Origin: CAXXOK01 sp963678055
Lineage (GTDB): Bacteria > Bacillota > Clostridia > Christensenellales > Aristaeellaceae
Direction of reading: 5' to 3'
NCBI GenBank assembly: GCA_963678055.1
Contig: OY782679.1
Location: 2,170,001-2,234,000 of the forward strand
DNA length: 64,000 bases
Shown in pieces: positions 1-8,010 of this stretch (the first letter of the stretch is position 1; each line of letters starts with the position of its first letter). The position numbers and the translations under genes are program-made. Under the pieces are notes generated by a model. It worked only from the letters and a program-made list of their open reading frames with translations. It did no database searches and had not been told where the DNA came from.

Positions 1-1225
1 AAGTGCTGTCGTTACGGCCAACCTGCTTTTGCAGATCAGCAATATCATCGTAAATGTGGTTGCCGGAATTCCCAGCGTGATTCCATGTAACCGTATTGGT
101 CAGATCTTTGACATAGGTGTCCACCGTTTTACCGGACGGATTCACCGTACCGCTCATAATCTGTCCAAGTGCGGCCATGCCGCTGTTGCCCGTGCCAGGC
201 ACAAGCAGTACTGCGCCGATGGCATCGTAGTTATCAACCCAGTCCAGTTCCATGGCATTGTTGGCGTTGATTACAACGATAACATTGTCAAACGTTGAGC
301 AGACCTTGTCGACAAGATCTTCTTCTGTACGGGAAAGCTCCAGGTAGTGCTCACCCGGTTCGAAATCGTCATAATCGCCATTGTTGGTATATATACCACC
401 GGTATAGCCGTAGTTGTTCTTATACTTGTCGGGGATAATATCTGTGTTTGCTACATTGTAGGTTCCATTGATGACCGCATTCATATCAGCGGGAAGATCT
501 GCATTTTCCCCGCCGCTGCGGCCGATCACGATCACAGCCGTATCCGAAAAATCAGTCGCTACTTGCATGACTTCATCCGTATAGGCTTCACTGGTCGGTT
601 CAGGAAGTGTCCAATCCTGTGTCTGCATTGTGATGTCCGGGCGCGTAGCACGGTAGGACAGGTACATCTTTACCAGATCATCATTCATTGAATAGCCGGC
701 ATCGGCCAAAGATTTTAGAATACTGACAGCAGGACCGGCATCGCCGCTAACAGCCGAACCGGTGCCGCTGTATACCGGGCTGACGGAACTCCAGCCGAAT
801 ACATTGAGCTTGGTTGTATCAGAGGTCAGTGGCAGCAGACCATTGTTTTTCACAAGCACAATGCCCTCTTTGCCTGTTTCCTCAATCACGGATACGCTAT
901 TGCCAACCACATCTGCGGACAATTCCGCTTTGGATGCATTGAGCACACCCGATACTGTGGGGTACATAGGTCCGTAGGAGATCATATTCACGATCAGCAG
1001 CAGCACTAACAAAAATGCGCCTACAGAGGACCAACGAACAACATGGCGCGTTCCTTTTTTCACCATAAAACGGGCTGCAATTATCACTGCAATCGTGACG
1101 ATCAAAGCAGCAAATCCGGCATAGATATAGCCGCTCAGAAGATGGATATAGTTGCTAACATCCGCTGCGCTGGCTCCCATTGAGACAAACATAGGTGTTA
1201 ATAGGTCGATAAGTAGATCTATCAT
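1..1225 (-). CDS. GH3 glycosidase, permuted domain order, membrane-anchored (partial, C-terminal part off the left edge)
   Basis: I translated this by hand: it is open from ATG at 1225 down to base 1 (408 codons). A GGGGAGG box lies about 8 bases before this ATG; an in-frame ATG at 1231 sits too close to it. Two hydrophobic segments (about residues 33-54 and 65-84) come first. They are followed by what is normally the C-terminal alpha/beta sandwich of GH3, with GIVLVKNNGLLPL at about 121-133, VYSGTGSGA and VNPSGKTVDTYV. The catalytic barrel must lie beyond the window if the order is permuted as in the two complete paralogues at 23598-26618 and 39311-42367. It is 85 bases downstream of the secreted GH3 and probably in its operon. 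Predicted role: trimming beta-linked oligosaccharides at the outer membrane face. Family assignment is firm, substrate unknown. Confidence 0.82.
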   Translation of the reverse strand, partial: MIDLLIDLLTPMFVSMGASAADVSNYIHLLSGYIYAGFAALIVTIAVIIAARFMVKKGTRHVVRWSSVGAFLLVLLLIVNMISYGPMYPTVSGVLNASKAELSADVVGNSVSVIEETGKEGIVLVKNNGLLPLTSDTTKLNVFGWSSVSPVYSGTGSAVSGDAGPAVSILKSLADAGYSMNDDLVKMYLSYRATRPDITMQTQDWTLPEPTSEAYTDEVMQVATDFSDTAVIVIGRSGGENADLPADMNAVINGTYNVANTDIIPDKYKNNYGYTGGIYTNNGDYDDFEPGEHYLELSRTEEDLVDKVCSTFDNVIVVINANNAMELDWVDNYDAIGAVLLVPGTGNSGMAALGQIMSGTVNPSGKTVDTYVKDLTNTVTWNHAGNSGNHIYDDIADLQKQVGRNDST

Positions 1226-1262
1226 GAACATTTCCTCCCCAGACGTAGACACATAAAGTTAT

Positions 1263-1286
1263 GCGGAGAGCAGAGCAACGCTCCGC
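1263..1286 (-). other. Small intergenic hairpin between two GH3 genes
   Basis: GCGGAG at 1263-1268 pairs with CTCCGC at 1281-1286 in the 85-base gap between the two GH3 genes. No clear U-tract follows on the minus strand, so this looks more like a transcript-processing or stabilising stem than a complete terminator. Confidence 0.35.
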
Positions 1287-1310
1287 CCTCCGCTCATTAC
1301 GTGATGGTTG

Positions 1311-3731
1311 TTACTTGGCGTATTGGAAGTCGAAGGTGGTAACTTCGGTCACAGGAGCCTGGGAATAGGTCTCCACGCGGCTGTCGTTGATGACGCCGGA
1401 CCAGTTCAGGCCGTATGCGAAGTCGTAGGTGTTACCTGCGGCATCCACATAGCATTCCACATCGCGAGGCGTGTCGTCGCCAGTCTGCGCTTCAACAGCT
1501 TCCATAGAAGCAGGCATCTGTGCTACCAGCAGACCGTTGGGTTCCACTTCGCCGGAAAGGACCTTCAGGAACGCTTCGTCGCTTACTTTGTAACCGTTGA
1601 GGATTACATCGGCAAGAGGCTCAACTTCGCCCCAGACCATTGCACCGGAACCAGTCTGGTTCATCAGCACGATAACCTTGGCATCGCCTTTGGCGGCTGC
1701 ACACAGCTGCAGGGTTTCCAGGTGGCCGTACACGCCGCTCTTGGGCGCGGTATTGCCTTTGTAGGAGCGGTTTTCGATGGATTCCACAGTCTGCACCGTA
1801 TAGCCATCGTTGAACTGCTCGATCACTACGTTGCCAGCCACAGATTCTTCCTTGGCTGTGGTAGCGGTGTACTCAGCATACTGGATGGAAGGCGGCAGCC
1901 AGGTGGCATTGCCCTCTTCGTCGACTTCTTTGGCCGATTTGGTATGCGGGGCATCCATTGCGACCAGGATCAAATCACAGGTTGCAATATCTTCAGCTGC
2001 TGCGCGAATGATGTCTTCGGCAACATATTCAGGTTTCCCATCGGCATCCGTGCCGGAAGGATCGCCCACGGAGTCGGTGACCACGTTGAAGTACTTGGAG
2101 GCCACTTCAATGTCAATCGCCGGGTCACAGGAGGCGGGAGAGGAGAACCAACCGCCGGTAACAGCAGCAGAGAAGTTGTAGGGAATGTAAACGGTCAGTT
2201 TGTCCGTTCCTTCCGCAGCCGCTTTGACTGTGCCGTCGTTCTTGAGCATGACAATCGAGTTTGCCTGGGTTTCAAGACCGTATGCGAGGCTTTCCACCGT
2301 GCAGTTGGTCGCTTTTACTTTTTCGGTAGAGTTGTAGGGGTTTTCGAACATGTTCAAGCGCATGGTGGCAAGGATGTTGTCATATGCGCGATCCTGCATG
2401 AGTGCAGTTGCATCTTCGGTGCCCAGTTCTTCTTCAATGAGCAGCCATGCTTCGTCGAGCACTTCCATGTCGCCGTAGCCGCCGGTCTGGTCCATGCCGA
2501 GCATGATGGAGAAAGCAACGCGCTCCGGCGTGGTGTACTCTTCCATACCCCACACTTTGCCGCCGTCTTCCCAAACACCCCAGTCAGAGATGACCAGGCC
2601 TTCCCAGCCAGCATCTTTGAGGGTGTCAAACTTGAACTTGGAATAGGCACCTGCGACCAGTTCGCCCAAGCTGCCATCTTTGGAATAGGCAACAGAGTAG
2701 TTGGTCATGATGCTGCCGGCAGAACCGGTGGAGCTGTTTTTCAGCGAGAATGCACCATCGTGGAACGGAATCAGGTGCGCTTCATAATTGTTGTTGGGGA
2801 ACACAGCGTAACGACCGATTTCGTTGTGGTCGTCGCGGCCGCCTTCAGATGCACCTGCGCCTGCATAGTGCTTCATTGCGGTTACAACAGAATCGCTGCC
2901 CCAGCCCAGATCCGTATCGCCGTCCCAGCTGGACTGCATACCGGAAACAAATGCTTCGGCAATGTCACGCGTCAGCGCGGGATCTTCACCATAGGTGCCG
3001 TTTCCGCGATCCATGACAGGAGAGGTCATCAGGTCGACTTGCGGCCCAAGCATCATATTGATACCCATCGCACGATACTGCTCGGAGTAGGCTTTACCAA
3101 CTTCAAGCGCCACTGCCGGGTCCATCGTGGATGCCAGAGACAGGGTTTCCACCATGCCGGACTGGCCGTTGGGGTCAATGGAGATCAAAGAAGGAATGCC
3201 GTAGAAGCAGCTTTCGCTCAGCTCCTGCACCAGGTTGGCCCAGATGGCATGATCCACATTGTCTTGGGTGGTGCTGCCGGAGTTACGGGTAACACCGCCG
3301 CGGCCGCCAATCGTGATGTACTCATAGGCTTTGTTATCTTCGGCAATCTCTTTTGTCGAGAAGGTGCCCCAGCCGCCGTGGGTCAGATAGGGGGCAATTT
3401 CTTCGCCCGACATCAGGCTGGCCAATGCTCTGGCACGAGTTTCGTAATCCAGACGCCAGTCTTCATATGCATCCAGCACGCCGTTTTGGTTCAGGTCTTT
3501 GAAGGCATAGCCATCAACTTGAATGAGCTGAACGCCAGAATTCGGGGAATAACCTAACGTTGCGCCGTCCTGATTGGTAACTTTCATCCAACCGTCAGCG
3601 GTCAGTTCTTCAGTCCACAATGCTGCTACATCAGCGCCATCGGGATTGACCGTCTCTGCGTAGCCAGTGGCAAGACTCAATGTCATGCACAAGACCAACA
3701 GTAAAGACAGTACCTTGTTCTTTTTGATCAT
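1311..3731 (-). CDS. Secreted GH3 beta-glycosidase (conventional domain order)
   Basis: 806 residues from ATG at 3731, chosen because AGGAGGAA sits at the right distance and a signal peptide (MIKKNKVLSLLLVL, cleavage near TGYAE) starts there; an ATG 36 bases upstream has no such support. A loop KDLNQNGVLDAYEDW at about residues 78-92 resembles an EF-hand calcium loop and is repeated in the GH3 at 30791. The catalytic barrel follows, with KHYAGAG near 287 and the predicted nucleophile Asp383 in VISDWGV. The C-terminal sandwich carries EVEPNGLLVAQMP. No lipobox is visible, so the enzyme is probably released or held by other means. Predicted to remove terminal beta-sugars from plant oligosaccharides outside the cell. 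Transcribed leftward ahead of the permuted GH3 at <1-1225. Confidence 0.9.
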   Translation of the reverse strand: MIKKNKVLSLLLVLCMTLSLATGYAETVNPDGADVAALWTEELTADGWMKVTNQDGATLGYSPNSGVQLIQVDGYAFKDLNQNGVLDAYEDWRLDYETRARALASLMSGEEIAPYLTHGGWGTFSTKEIAEDNKAYEYITIGGRGGVTRNSGSTTQDNVDHAIWANLVQELSESCFYGIPSLISIDPNGQSGMVETLSLASTMDPAVALEVGKAYSEQYRAMGINMMLGPQVDLMTSPVMDRGNGTYGEDPALTRDIAEAFVSGMQSSWDGDTDLGWGSDSVVTAMKHYAGAGASEGGRDDHNEIGRYAVFPNNNYEAHLIPFHDGAFSLKNSSTGSAGSIMTNYSVAYSKDGSLGELVAGAYSKFKFDTLKDAGWEGLVISDWGVWEDGGKVWGMEEYTTPERVAFSIMLGMDQTGGYGDMEVLDEAWLLIEEELGTEDATALMQDRAYDNILATMRLNMFENPYNSTEKVKATNCTVESLAYGLETQANSIVMLKNDGTVKAAAEGTDKLTVYIPYNFSAAVTGGWFSSPASCDPAIDIEVASKYFNVVTDSVGDPSGTDADGKPEYVAEDIIRAAAEDIATCDLILVAMDAPHTKSAKEVDEEGNATWLPPSIQYAEYTATTAKEESVAGNVVIEQFNDGYTVQTVESIENRSYKGNTAPKSGVYGHLETLQLCAAAKGDAKVIVLMNQTGSGAMVWGEVEPLADVILNGYKVSDEAFLKVLSGEVEPNGLLVAQMPASMEAVEAQTGDDTPRDVECYVDAAGNTYDFAYGLNWSGVINDSRVETYSQAPVTEVTTFDFQYAK

Positions 3732-4148
3732 GAAAGAATTCCTCCTACTCAATTTTTTAGGGCACAATAATGATTGCGCCTAAAATCTAACCAAATAGTA
3801 TATCTTTTTCCCTTTTTTGTCATGAAATCAGCGTGGATTGCAAATATTTGTCGTGAAATGCTTGGAGGCACTCGTCGATGAATGTTATAATAACCATGTT
3901 ATTTGGCCATATCATTCATTTTTTGCATGATTTCAGAGGGTTTGAAGCCCCGTAACTCCTTAGGTTCATCGCAGTGAGGCGGCCATGAGTTGCCAAATAG
4001 CTGGTATAAGCCGGGCAACACTGCCGCGTTTCTTTCATTCCTATGCGTCGCCGGAACCAGTTTTTATTTTTTTGCCGAATTGCGTTATACTATCATCTGC
4101 ACATATTTAAAAGTATGCTAACACGATAAAGGAGCGGAGTACTGTTTA
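3732..4148. promoter_or_regulatory. Divergent regulatory region between GH3 and the LytTR/MBOAT operon
   Basis: Bases without a gene. Two direct copies of TGTCRTGAAAT lie at 3818-3828 and 3849-3859 (31 bases start to start). Leftward: a possible -35 ATGACA (3823-3818, inside the first copy) and -10 TATACT (3802-3797), a short 15-base spacer. Rightward: TTGGAG (3862-3867) and TATAAT (3886-3891), 18-base spacer, with the second copy just upstream of this -35. A further TATACT at 4086-4091 has only a weak -35. A nested stem lies at 3971-4027. The arrangement suits one regulator controlling both directions. Confidence 0.45.
3971..4027 (+). ncRNA. Candidate structured leader RNA
   Basis: GCAGT (3971-3975) pairs with ACTGC (4020-4024), and GTTGCC (3989-3994) pairs with GGCAAC (4014-4019) in a stacked arrangement, with AGC/GCT pairing inside. 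An alternative GCGG/CCGC pairing excludes the outer stem. It would lie in the 5' leader of the plus operon if the promoter at 3862-3891 is used. I could not match it to any riboswitch class I know. Confidence 0.3.
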
Positions 4149-4859
4149 ATGAACTACATGATTGCCATTGTTGAAGATAATCCAGAAGAAGCCGATCTTC
4201 TGAAACAACACTTTAAACGCTACGCCGCAAGCTCCACCGATACATTCAAGCTTTCTTTTTTTGATGATGGAAACAAATTTCTCAACACCTATCATCCCAT
4301 TTACGATCTGGTGATGATGGACATCAACCTGCCCCAATGCAATGGCATGGATATCGCCGTTTCGCTGCGCAAAATTGATCAGTCGGTCGCGCTGGTGTTT
4401 GTAACCAGCATGGTGCAATACGCTGTAAAGGGCTATGAGGTTGATGCGTTGGATTTTCTGCTCAAGCCAGTAAACTACCAGAGTTTCCGGCTGAAAATCC
4501 AGCGGCTTGTGTTCCATTTCCAAAGAAGACGCAGCCCGGATCTGCTGATCGCTCTGCAAGACGGGATGCTGCGCATGCCCTCCAACAGGGTAAAATACAT
4601 TGAAGTCAACAATCATTCTTTGATTTATCATACAACTGAGGGTAACTTTCAATCCAGGGGAAAACTTTCCGACTTGGAAAATCGGATGAGTGATACGCAG
4701 TTTGTTCGCTGCAACCGCTGTTATCTGGTGAATCTGGCGTTTGTGCGAACCATGCGGGGCTCTCTGCTGGAGGTTGATACCGAGGAACTCCAAATCAGCC
4801 GCTCAAAAAAAGCGATTGTGCTTGAAGCGCTGAACAATTACCTTGGCGGAGGGATATAA
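4149..4859 (+). CDS. LytTR-family response regulator
   Basis: 236 residues. An N-terminal receiver domain (acidic pocket IVED at 7-10, predicted phospho-acceptor Asp58 in MMDINLP, KP switch motif in DFLLKPVN) is joined to a C-terminal LytTR DNA-binding domain (about 130-230, with YIEVNNHSLIYHTTEG and the family signature FVRCNRCYLVNL). Such proteins bind short direct repeats upstream of promoters. It is the first gene of a tight plus-strand operon and is followed by its kinase one base later. The repeat pair at 3818-3859 in its own upstream region is an obvious candidate operator. Two paralogous regulators occur at 28746 and 34828. The start has GGAG about nine bases upstream. Confidence 0.93.
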   Translation: MNYMIAIVEDNPEEADLLKQHFKRYAASSTDTFKLSFFDDGNKFLNTYHPIYDLVMMDINLPQCNGMDIAVSLRKIDQSVALVFVTSMVQYAVKGYEVDALDFLLKPVNYQSFRLKIQRLVFHFQRRRSPDLLIALQDGMLRMPSNRVKYIEVNNHSLIYHTTEGNFQSRGKLSDLENRMSDTQFVRCNRCYLVNLAFVRTMRGSLLEVDTEELQISRSKKAIVLEALNNYLGGGI

Positions 4860-4860
4860 T

Positions 4861-6249
4861 ATGAGTTATTTCTATATGATACCGCGCTCCCTGACGTTCT
4901 ATATTTCTTTAATTTGCGGGATGCTCATCTTCCTTCTGCAGCAAAAGCGCCGCCGGTGGTTCGGCTTTCGCCTGCTGTTGTCTATGGCAGTCGGCGTTTT
5001 TTCCATGAACCACTTATATTTTGAAGCCATCCATACCTTTGGGGGCGTTGATAACTTCTGGAACACGATCATCTTCGTGTCCGCACTGCTTCTGGCCTGG
5101 CCGATCTCAAAATTCTGCTTTGACATCAGCTGGAGTGAAGCGTTCTTCTGCGCCGTTGCGGGGTACAGCGCGCAGTTTATCCACTCAATTACTTATGAAA
5201 TGGTGTACCGACTATTTGTGCTGGATGCGTTACTTCAATATATAGTGCAGTTTGCCATCGGTGTGATTGTCTTTGGCACACTGTATGTCTACTTTGGACG
5301 AACACTGCGCAAAGGGCAAAACTTTAATGTCGGCAGATGGCCTCTGATGACGCTTCTGGTTCTCGTTGTTGTGGTGGAAATTGTGCTGTGTTATAACCTG
5401 CGCCAGCCCTGGATCTATAATTTGGACAAAGTGCAGATGATTTGTGAAGGCATTTTGCTGGCCATTTGCAGCAGCGCGGTTCTCAGCGTACAAATTTCAT
5501 TGCTGGTGCAGCAGGAACTTATCCATGAATTGCAGATCATCAAACAGATGTGGCGCAGAGACCAGGAACAGTACCGGATCTCATCTGAAACAATTGATCT
5601 TATCAACCGCAAATGCCACGATATACGGTTTCAAATCCGCTCCATTGGGCACGATGCCAATGTTGTCCCCTCCGCGCTTGAAGACATGGAGCAAACCATT
5701 GAGATTTACGATGCGATGTACCAGACCGATTGCCGCGCGCTGGACATCATCCTGACAGAAAAGAGCTTACTTTGCCAGGCAAACGGCATCACGCTGAGCT
5801 GTGTTGCGGATGCTTCCAAGCTCTGTTACATCAGCGATCCTGATATATACTCGCTTTTCGGCAATATCCTGGATAACGCGATCAACGCCGTAAACCAGCT
5901 GGATGATGACGATTCCCGTATCGTCAGCCTGACGATACGGCAGTACGGCGAAATGCTGTCCATCAACTCGCACAATTTCTACAAAGGTAAAATCGTCATG
6001 CAAAACGGCTTGCCGCAGACCAGCGACGGCAACCACAACGATCATGGTTTCGGCGTTAAGAGCATTGCCGCTATTGTTCGCAAGTACGGCGGGAGCGTTT
6101 CATTTCAAGCAAATATGAACGTGTTCAATTTGAACATCCTGTTCCCGCTGGATGCGTTTATGACGGAGCACGGCAGTGATAACGACCAGATTTTAAACGC
6201 ATATACGCGCTTAAAGCAACAGCCCCCGTCGCCGGCTGAAGGCAAATGA
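4861..6249 (+). CDS. GHKL sensor histidine kinase
   Basis: 462 residues from ATG at 4861, preceded by GGAGGG; an in-frame ATG at 4843 lies inside the regulator gene and is not supported. About six or seven membrane segments fill the N-terminal half. A coiled region carries the predicted phospho-acceptor in NRKCHDIRFQIRSI, followed by a GHKL ATPase domain with N-box GNILDNAINAVNQ and G-box HGFGVKSIAAIVRKYGG. This is the AgrC/NatK-like arrangement that works with LytTR regulators, here the gene just upstream. The signal is unknown; the domain contains no obvious extracellular sensor. Its last four bases (ATGA) overlap the next gene, indicating translational coupling. Confidence 0.92.
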   Translation: MSYFYMIPRSLTFYISLICGMLIFLLQQKRRRWFGFRLLLSMAVGVFSMNHLYFEAIHTFGGVDNFWNTIIFVSALLLAWPISKFCFDISWSEAFFCAVAGYSAQFIHSITYEMVYRLFVLDALLQYIVQFAIGVIVFGTLYVYFGRTLRKGQNFNVGRWPLMTLLVLVVVVEIVLCYNLRQPWIYNLDKVQMICEGILLAICSSAVLSVQISLLVQQELIHELQIIKQMWRRDQEQYRISSETIDLINRKCHDIRFQIRSIGHDANVVPSALEDMEQTIEIYDAMYQTDCRALDIILTEKSLLCQANGITLSCVADASKLCYISDPDIYSLFGNILDNAINAVNQLDDDDSRIVSLTIRQYGEMLSINSHNFYKGKIVMQNGLPQTSDGNHNDHGFGVKSIAAIVRKYGGSVSFQANMNVFNLNILFPLDAFMTEHGSDNDQILNAYTRLKQQPPSPAEGK

Positions 6250-6524
6250 CGCTGCTGCACTCGCTGCCCGCTTTGCTGTCGATGATCGCGGCCATTTTAC
6301 TGACCCTTTGGGGATCGGTTTCTAAAAGCGGATCTGTGGTGCGCTTTGCCGGCGCGTTATGCGGTGGATTTGCTGTTGTTTGGGCATTGATTGATGGCGC
6401 ACTGCTTCAAGAAGCGCTTCTATATATGATGGTTCTTCTGCTTCTATCTTTGCGTGCGCAACGCCCTTCTTCATCTGAAAACGAAGCGCCTAAGACGCAG
6501 CATGAAGGAGAGCACACTGTATGA
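6246..6524 (+). CDS. Small membrane protein of unknown function
   Basis: 92 residues with about three hydrophobic segments (roughly 3-22, 32-52 and 53-68) and a short polar tail rich in Glu, Lys and His. It overlaps the kinase by ATGA at its start and the MBOAT gene by ATGA at its end, so it is made in step with both. Small membrane subunits often accompany MBOAT/SGNH acylation systems, as DltX does in D-alanylation, but no sequence similarity to DltX is claimed. Function unknown; a role as membrane accessory of the acyltransferase is an inference from position only. Confidence 0.75.
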   Translation: MTLLHSLPALLSMIAAILLTLWGSVSKSGSVVRFAGALCGGFAVVWALIDGALLQEALLYMMVLLLLSLRAQRPSSSENEAPKTQHEGEHTV

Positions 6525-7981
6525 GCTTTGACTCGCTGGCGTTTTTTATTTTTCTTCCGATCACGGTGTTGCTGCATTGGGCAATGCCACAGCGCTGGCG
6601 CTGGACTGTGCTGCTGGCAGCCAGCTATGTGTTTTACGCATGGTGGAACATTGGGCTGTCGCTTTTAATTTTGTCGGTAACGCTGACATCCTACATCGCT
6701 GCGCGTACGCTGGAAACCACAAAAACCTCCGGCGCCAGAAAATTCTGGCTGATTCTGACGTTGATTATTTCATTGGGTCTGCTGGCATACTTCAAGTACT
6801 TCAACCTGCTGGGCAGCACCGCTGCGGCGATCGCATCGATGTTTGGTGGCAGCGGAACCTACGAGATCAAAGATATTTTACTGCCGGTCGGCGTTTCTTT
6901 TTATACGTTCCAAGCGCTTTCGTATGTGATTGATGTCTATCGGGGCAGACTGCACGCGGAACGCCATTTGGGGTACTATGCGCTGTTTGTATCGTTCTTT
7001 CCCCAGCTCGTTGCCGGGCCCATCGAGCGGGCCGGCGATTTGCTGCCGCAAATTCGGGCAGACCGGGTTTTTCATCAAACAGATGTACAGGCAGGATTCC
7101 GACTGCTGGCCAGCGGTTTTTTTCGTAAAATCGTCATCGCTGATATGCTGGCGCCCATTGTTAATACCGTATACAATGCGCCAAACCCGGACGGCGCGGC
7201 GGTGCTGATAGGCACCGTTTTGTTTGGCATACAAATTTATTGCGATTTCGCCGGGTATTCGGAAATCGCAGCAGGATCAGCCCGGCTGCTGGGCATCCAC
7301 CTGATGCGCAACTTCAACCAGCCGTATGCCGCCGTTGGCATCCGGGATTTCTGGCGGCGCTGGCATATCAGCCTGACAGGATGGTTTACTGATTATGTGT
7401 ATATACCGCTTGGCGGCAGCAGGCATGGGCTGCGCAGGCAAATGATAGCCACTGTGATTGTTTTCGCCCTCAGTGGATTATGGCACGGCGCAGCCTGGAG
7501 CTTCGTGGTATGGGGCCTGCTCCACGGCTTTTACATGACAGTGGAACTGCTGCTTAAAAGAGCGTGGAAAACTGCATCCACCCGTTTTCAGCTTCCCACC
7601 GGCCGCCATCCCCGGCTTACGCGATGGGGTGGCCGCAGCCTAATGCTGGTGTGCGTTTTCTTTGCATGGATCTTCTTCCGTGCCGGAAGCATCGGGCATG
7701 CGCTGGCTTTAATTAATGCACTCTTTTCCCCCTGGGTCTGGCAGTCCAGTATGCTTGTCAGCACCATAGCCGCGCAGCAAGGCAGCCTGAAACTGCTTTT
7801 TGTGCTGCTGCTATGCATGCTGCCGCTTCTTACCCTGCTTCCGAAATTGACGGATGTTTCGACCATCGGCAACCGGCTCAGCGATATGACATGGGTCTAT
7901 TTCATACTGTGTATCGGGCTTGCGTGGATTATACGTCTGCATAGCGGTGGCGCCAACGCATTTATCTATTTCCAATTCTAG
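6521..7981 (+). CDS. MBOAT-family O-acyltransferase, AlgI-like
   Basis: 486 residues, polytopic (ten or more membrane segments). Family motifs are clear: LLPVGVSFYTFQALSYVID, QLVAGPIERA, DFAGYSEIA, RDFWRRWHISLTGWF, YIPLGGSR, and the catalytic histidine motif LSGLWHGAAW. AlgI/DltB/PatA-type MBOAT proteins move acyl groups, usually acetyl, across the membrane to a partner that esterifies a polysaccharide. The partner here is most likely the double-SGNH protein encoded immediately downstream. It overlaps the small membrane protein by ATGA. The natural target (secreted glycan, wall polymer or the operon's own product) cannot be read from the sequence. Family assignment is very secure. Confidence 0.95.
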   Translation: MSFDSLAFFIFLPITVLLHWAMPQRWRWTVLLAASYVFYAWWNIGLSLLILSVTLTSYIAARTLETTKTSGARKFWLILTLIISLGLLAYFKYFNLLGSTAAAIASMFGGSGTYEIKDILLPVGVSFYTFQALSYVIDVYRGRLHAERHLGYYALFVSFFPQLVAGPIERAGDLLPQIRADRVFHQTDVQAGFRLLASGFFRKIVIADMLAPIVNTVYNAPNPDGAAVLIGTVLFGIQIYCDFAGYSEIAAGSARLLGIHLMRNFNQPYAAVGIRDFWRRWHISLTGWFTDYVYIPLGGSRHGLRRQMIATVIVFALSGLWHGAAWSFVVWGLLHGFYMTVELLLKRAWKTASTRFQLPTGRHPRLTRWGGRSLMLVCVFFAWIFFRAGSIGHALALINALFSPWVWQSSMLVSTIAAQQGSLKLLFVLLLCMLPLLTLLPKLTDVSTIGNRLSDMTWVYFILCIGLAWIIRLHSGGANAFIYFQF

Positions 7982-8010
7982 TATTTTGTTGATGGATGGA
8001 GAGGTATTCC

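Noticed and set aside
1308..3557. Long open frame (749 codons) on the plus strand opposite the secreted GH3 gene
   Set aside because: It is the antisense shadow of a clear GH3 gene; it has no family motif, an atypical Cys/His-rich composition and no ribosome binding site.
3971..4027. Assignment of the leader stem to a known riboswitch (c-di-GMP, ZTP, fluoride, THF)
   Set aside because: The conserved core sequences of these classes are not present.
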